5,795 nt of DNA from Betaproteobacteria bacterium UBA6904 (GTDB lineage Bacteria; Pseudomonadota; Gammaproteobacteria; Burkholderiales; SG8-39), in the NCBI GenBank assembly GCA_002451175.1, contig DKBI01000284.1, forward strand, positions 1 through 5,795. Direction: 5' to 3'. The stretch's first letter is position 1, and the number at the start of each line of letters is the position of its first letter. Under the pieces are notes generated by a model. The model was not told the DNA's origin and did not search any database. It was given only the letters and a program-made list of their open reading frames with translations. The position numbers were made by a program, and so were the translations under genes. This document shows, piece after piece, positions 4,226 through 5,795 of this stretch.

Positions 4226-5795
4226 ACGATCGGCCTCTCTGGGTTCCCGGCGCGCAGCGCGCGGACGCAAGCCGGCTCGCCGCGTTCATGCGCCGCGCGC
4301 AGTGCGCGGACTGGGATGCGCTGCACCGCTGGTCGGTGGAGCGGCGCGAGGACTTCTGGAGCCTGCTCTGGGATTTCTGCGAGGTGCGCGGCACGAAGGG
4401 CGCGCGCGTGCTGCTCGATCGCGACCGCATGCCGGGCGCGCGCTGGTTTCCGGACGCGCGGCTCAATTTCGCGCAGAACCTGCTGCGGCCGCACGCCGAC
4501 GAGCGCGCCGACGCGATCGTCTTCTGGGGCGAGGATCGCATCCGGCGGCGCTGGTCGCACGCGGAACTGCGCGCCGTGGTCTCGCGCATGGCGCAGGCGC
4601 TGCGCGCCGCCGGCGTCGCGAAGGGCGACCGGGTCGCCGGCTATCTGCCGAACCTGCCCGAGGCGGTGGCCGCCATGCTCGCCACGGCGAGCCTCGGCGC
4701 GATCTGGTCGTCGTGCTCGCCGGACTTCGGCGTGCAGGGCGTGCTCGACCGGCTCGGCCAGATCGAGCCCAAGGTGCTGTTCTGCGCCGACGGGTACTAC
4801 TACGGCGGCAAGGAATTCGATTCGCTCGGGAAGGTGCGCGAGATCCTGCGCCAGCTGCCGAGCGTGCGGCACTGCGTCGTGGTGTCCTACCTCGACGCGC
4901 CGGTGAGCGTGGGCGTCGCGCTCGCCGACTTCCTCGAGCCGTTCGTCCCGGGCGAGATCGCCTACGAGCCGGTCGCGTTCGACCATCCGCTGTACGTGCT
5001 GTACTCCTCGGGGACCACGGGCGTGCCGAAGTGCATCGTGCACGGCACCGGCGGCACGCTGCTGCAGCACCTCAAGGAGCAGCAGCTGCACAGCGACGTG
5101 CGGCCGGGCGACCGGCTGTTCTACTTCACCACGCTCGGCTGGATGATGTGGAACTGGCTCGCCTCGGGACTCGCCTCGGGCGCGACGCTGCTGCTGTACG
5201 ACGGCTCGCCGTTCGCGCTGCGCGGCCGCGCCGTGTTCGATTTCGCCGCGGCGGAGCGCATGACGCACCTCGGCACGTCGGCGAAATTCATCGACGCGAT
5301 CGCCAAGATCGACCTCAGGCCGCGCGAGACGCACGACCTGTCGGCGCTGCGCGCCGTGCTGTCGACGGGATCGCCGCTGGTCGCGGAGGGCTTCGATTAC
5401 GTCTACGCGAGCATCAAGCCGGACGTCTGCCTGTCCTCGATATCGGGCGGCACCGACATCATGGGCTGCTTCGTGCTGGGCAACCCGATGCGGCCGGTCT
5501 GGCGCGGCGAGATCCAGTGCAAGGGGCTCGGCATGGCGGTCGAGGTGTTCGACGAGCAGGGACGGGCGCTCGCCGGCGACAAGGGCGAGCTGGTCTGCAC
5601 GCGGCCGTTCCCGTCGATGCCGGTCGGGTTCTGGAACGACCCCGACGGCAGCAAGTACCACGCGGCGTACTTCGAGCGCTATGCGAACGTCTGGCGGCAC
5701 GGCGACTGGTGTGAAATCACCGCGCACGGCGGCATGATCATCTACGGCCGCTCGGACGCCGTGCTCAATCCCGGCGGCGTGCGCATCGGCACCGC
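4222..5795 (+). CDS. aacS: Acetoacetyl-CoA synthetase (AMP-forming), 3' end missing
   Basis: ATP + acetoacetate + CoA to acetoacetyl-CoA + AMP + PPi, an ANL-superfamily adenylating enzyme of the cytosol. 524 residues are visible and the frame is open at the right edge; family members are ~650-660 aa, so about 130 C-terminal residues are missing. Family marks: PLWVP at the N-terminus (5-9), [13 protein letters not shown] (33-45), [20 protein letters not shown] (70-89), the ATP P-loop [10 protein letters not shown] (261-270), GWMMWNW near 307-313, SGGTD (408-412), HGDW (493-496), and [17 protein letters not shown] (508-524). The last motif is characteristic of acetoacetyl- rather than acetyl-CoA synthetases. 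The GTG at 4222 is chosen because VNDRPLWVP matches the usual family opening; the nearest upstream ATG (4184) is in another frame. There is no strong Shine-Dalgarno (only GAGAAAG at 4205-4211). The catalytic A10-motif lysine, the target of acetylation in this superfamily, is beyond the window. Confidence 0.95.
   Translation, partial: MNDRPLWVPGAQRADASRLAAFMRRAQCADWDALHRWSVERREDFWSLLWDFCEVRGTKGARVLLDRDRMPGARWFPDARLNFAQNLLRPHADERADAIVFWGEDRIRRRWSHAELRAVVSRMAQALRAAGVAKGDRVAGYLPNLPEAVAAMLATASLGAIWSSCSPDFGVQGVLDRLGQIEPKVLFCADGYYYGGKEFDSLGKVREILRQLPSVRHCVVVSYLDAPVSVGVALADFLEPFVPGEIAYEPVAFDHPLYVLYSSGTTGVPKCIVHGTGGTLLQHLKEQQLHSDVRPGDRLFYFTTLGWMMWNWLASGLASGATLLLYDGSPFALRGRAVFDFAAAERMTHLGTSAKFIDAIAKIDLRPRETHDLSALRAVLSTGSPLVAEGFDYVYASIKPDVCLSSISGGTDIMGCFVLGNPMRPVWRGEIQCKGLGMAVEVFDEQGRALAGDKGELVCTRPFPSMPVGFWNDPDGSKYHAAYFERYANVWRHGDWCEITAHGGMIIYGRSDAVLNPGGVRIGT

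Noticed and set aside
4302..5714. 470-codon + strand frame inside acetoacetyl-CoA synthetase
   Set aside because: Arg/Ala-rich frame shadow of the real synthetase frame, which begins at GTG 4222 and stays open to the window end.
4156..5727. 523-codon - strand open frame opposite acetoacetyl-CoA synthetase
   Set aside because: Composition is dominated by Arg, Ala, Val, Glu and His with no domain. The + strand carries clear adenylation motifs across the same span.

Overview
The window is GC-rich (roughly 70% by eye) and densely coded. Its protein families (an acyl-CoA dehydrogenase with a C-terminal extension, ETF-ubiquinone oxidoreductase, acetoacetyl-CoA synthetase and an RraA-family protein) suggest a ubiquinone-using aerobic proteobacterium. 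A Burkholderiales-like betaproteobacterium seems most likely, but this rests on protein resemblance alone. The region looks like ordinary chromosomal metabolism. I see no mobile element, CRISPR array, tRNA or rRNA.

Layout, left to right. (1) The 3' end of an acyl-CoA dehydrogenase gene (+ strand) runs off the left edge. (2) A stand-alone GNAT acetyltransferase (- strand) converges on it across a GC-rich hairpin. (3) A class I SAM-dependent methyltransferase (+) diverges from the GNAT gene across a 56-bp gap that holds an AT-rich -10-like hexamer and a perfect 14-bp palindrome. (4) An RraA/HMG-aldolase family gene (-) converges on the methyltransferase with only 6 bp between them. (5) An ETF-ubiquinone oxidoreductase gene (-) lies 16 bp upstream of the RraA-family gene, probably in the same transcript. 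(6) A divergent 62-bp intergenic region holds a near-consensus promoter. (7) An acetoacetyl-CoA synthetase gene (+) starts at a GTG and runs off the right edge before its last ~130 residues.

Functional theme. The acyl-CoA dehydrogenase passes electrons to ETF, and ETF-ubiquinone oxidoreductase passes them to the quinone pool. Acetoacetyl-CoA synthetase returns free acetoacetate (from leucine/aromatic amino acid breakdown or ketone bodies) to acetoacetyl-CoA. Together these indicate acyl-CoA oxidation. The GNAT protein resembles the acetyltransferase domain of enzymes that control AMP-forming acyl-CoA synthetases, so regulation of the synthetase in this window is a testable idea. The RraA-family protein keeps the aldolase-type active-site motif and may be a small oxo-acid lyase rather than an RNase E regulator.

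The most notable signal is the ETF-ubiquinone oxidoreductase promoter. TTGAGT-N16-TATAAT is placed so that the predicted +1 is the A of the family-typical ATG, which implies a leaderless mRNA. I found no convincing undescribed multi-gene system.
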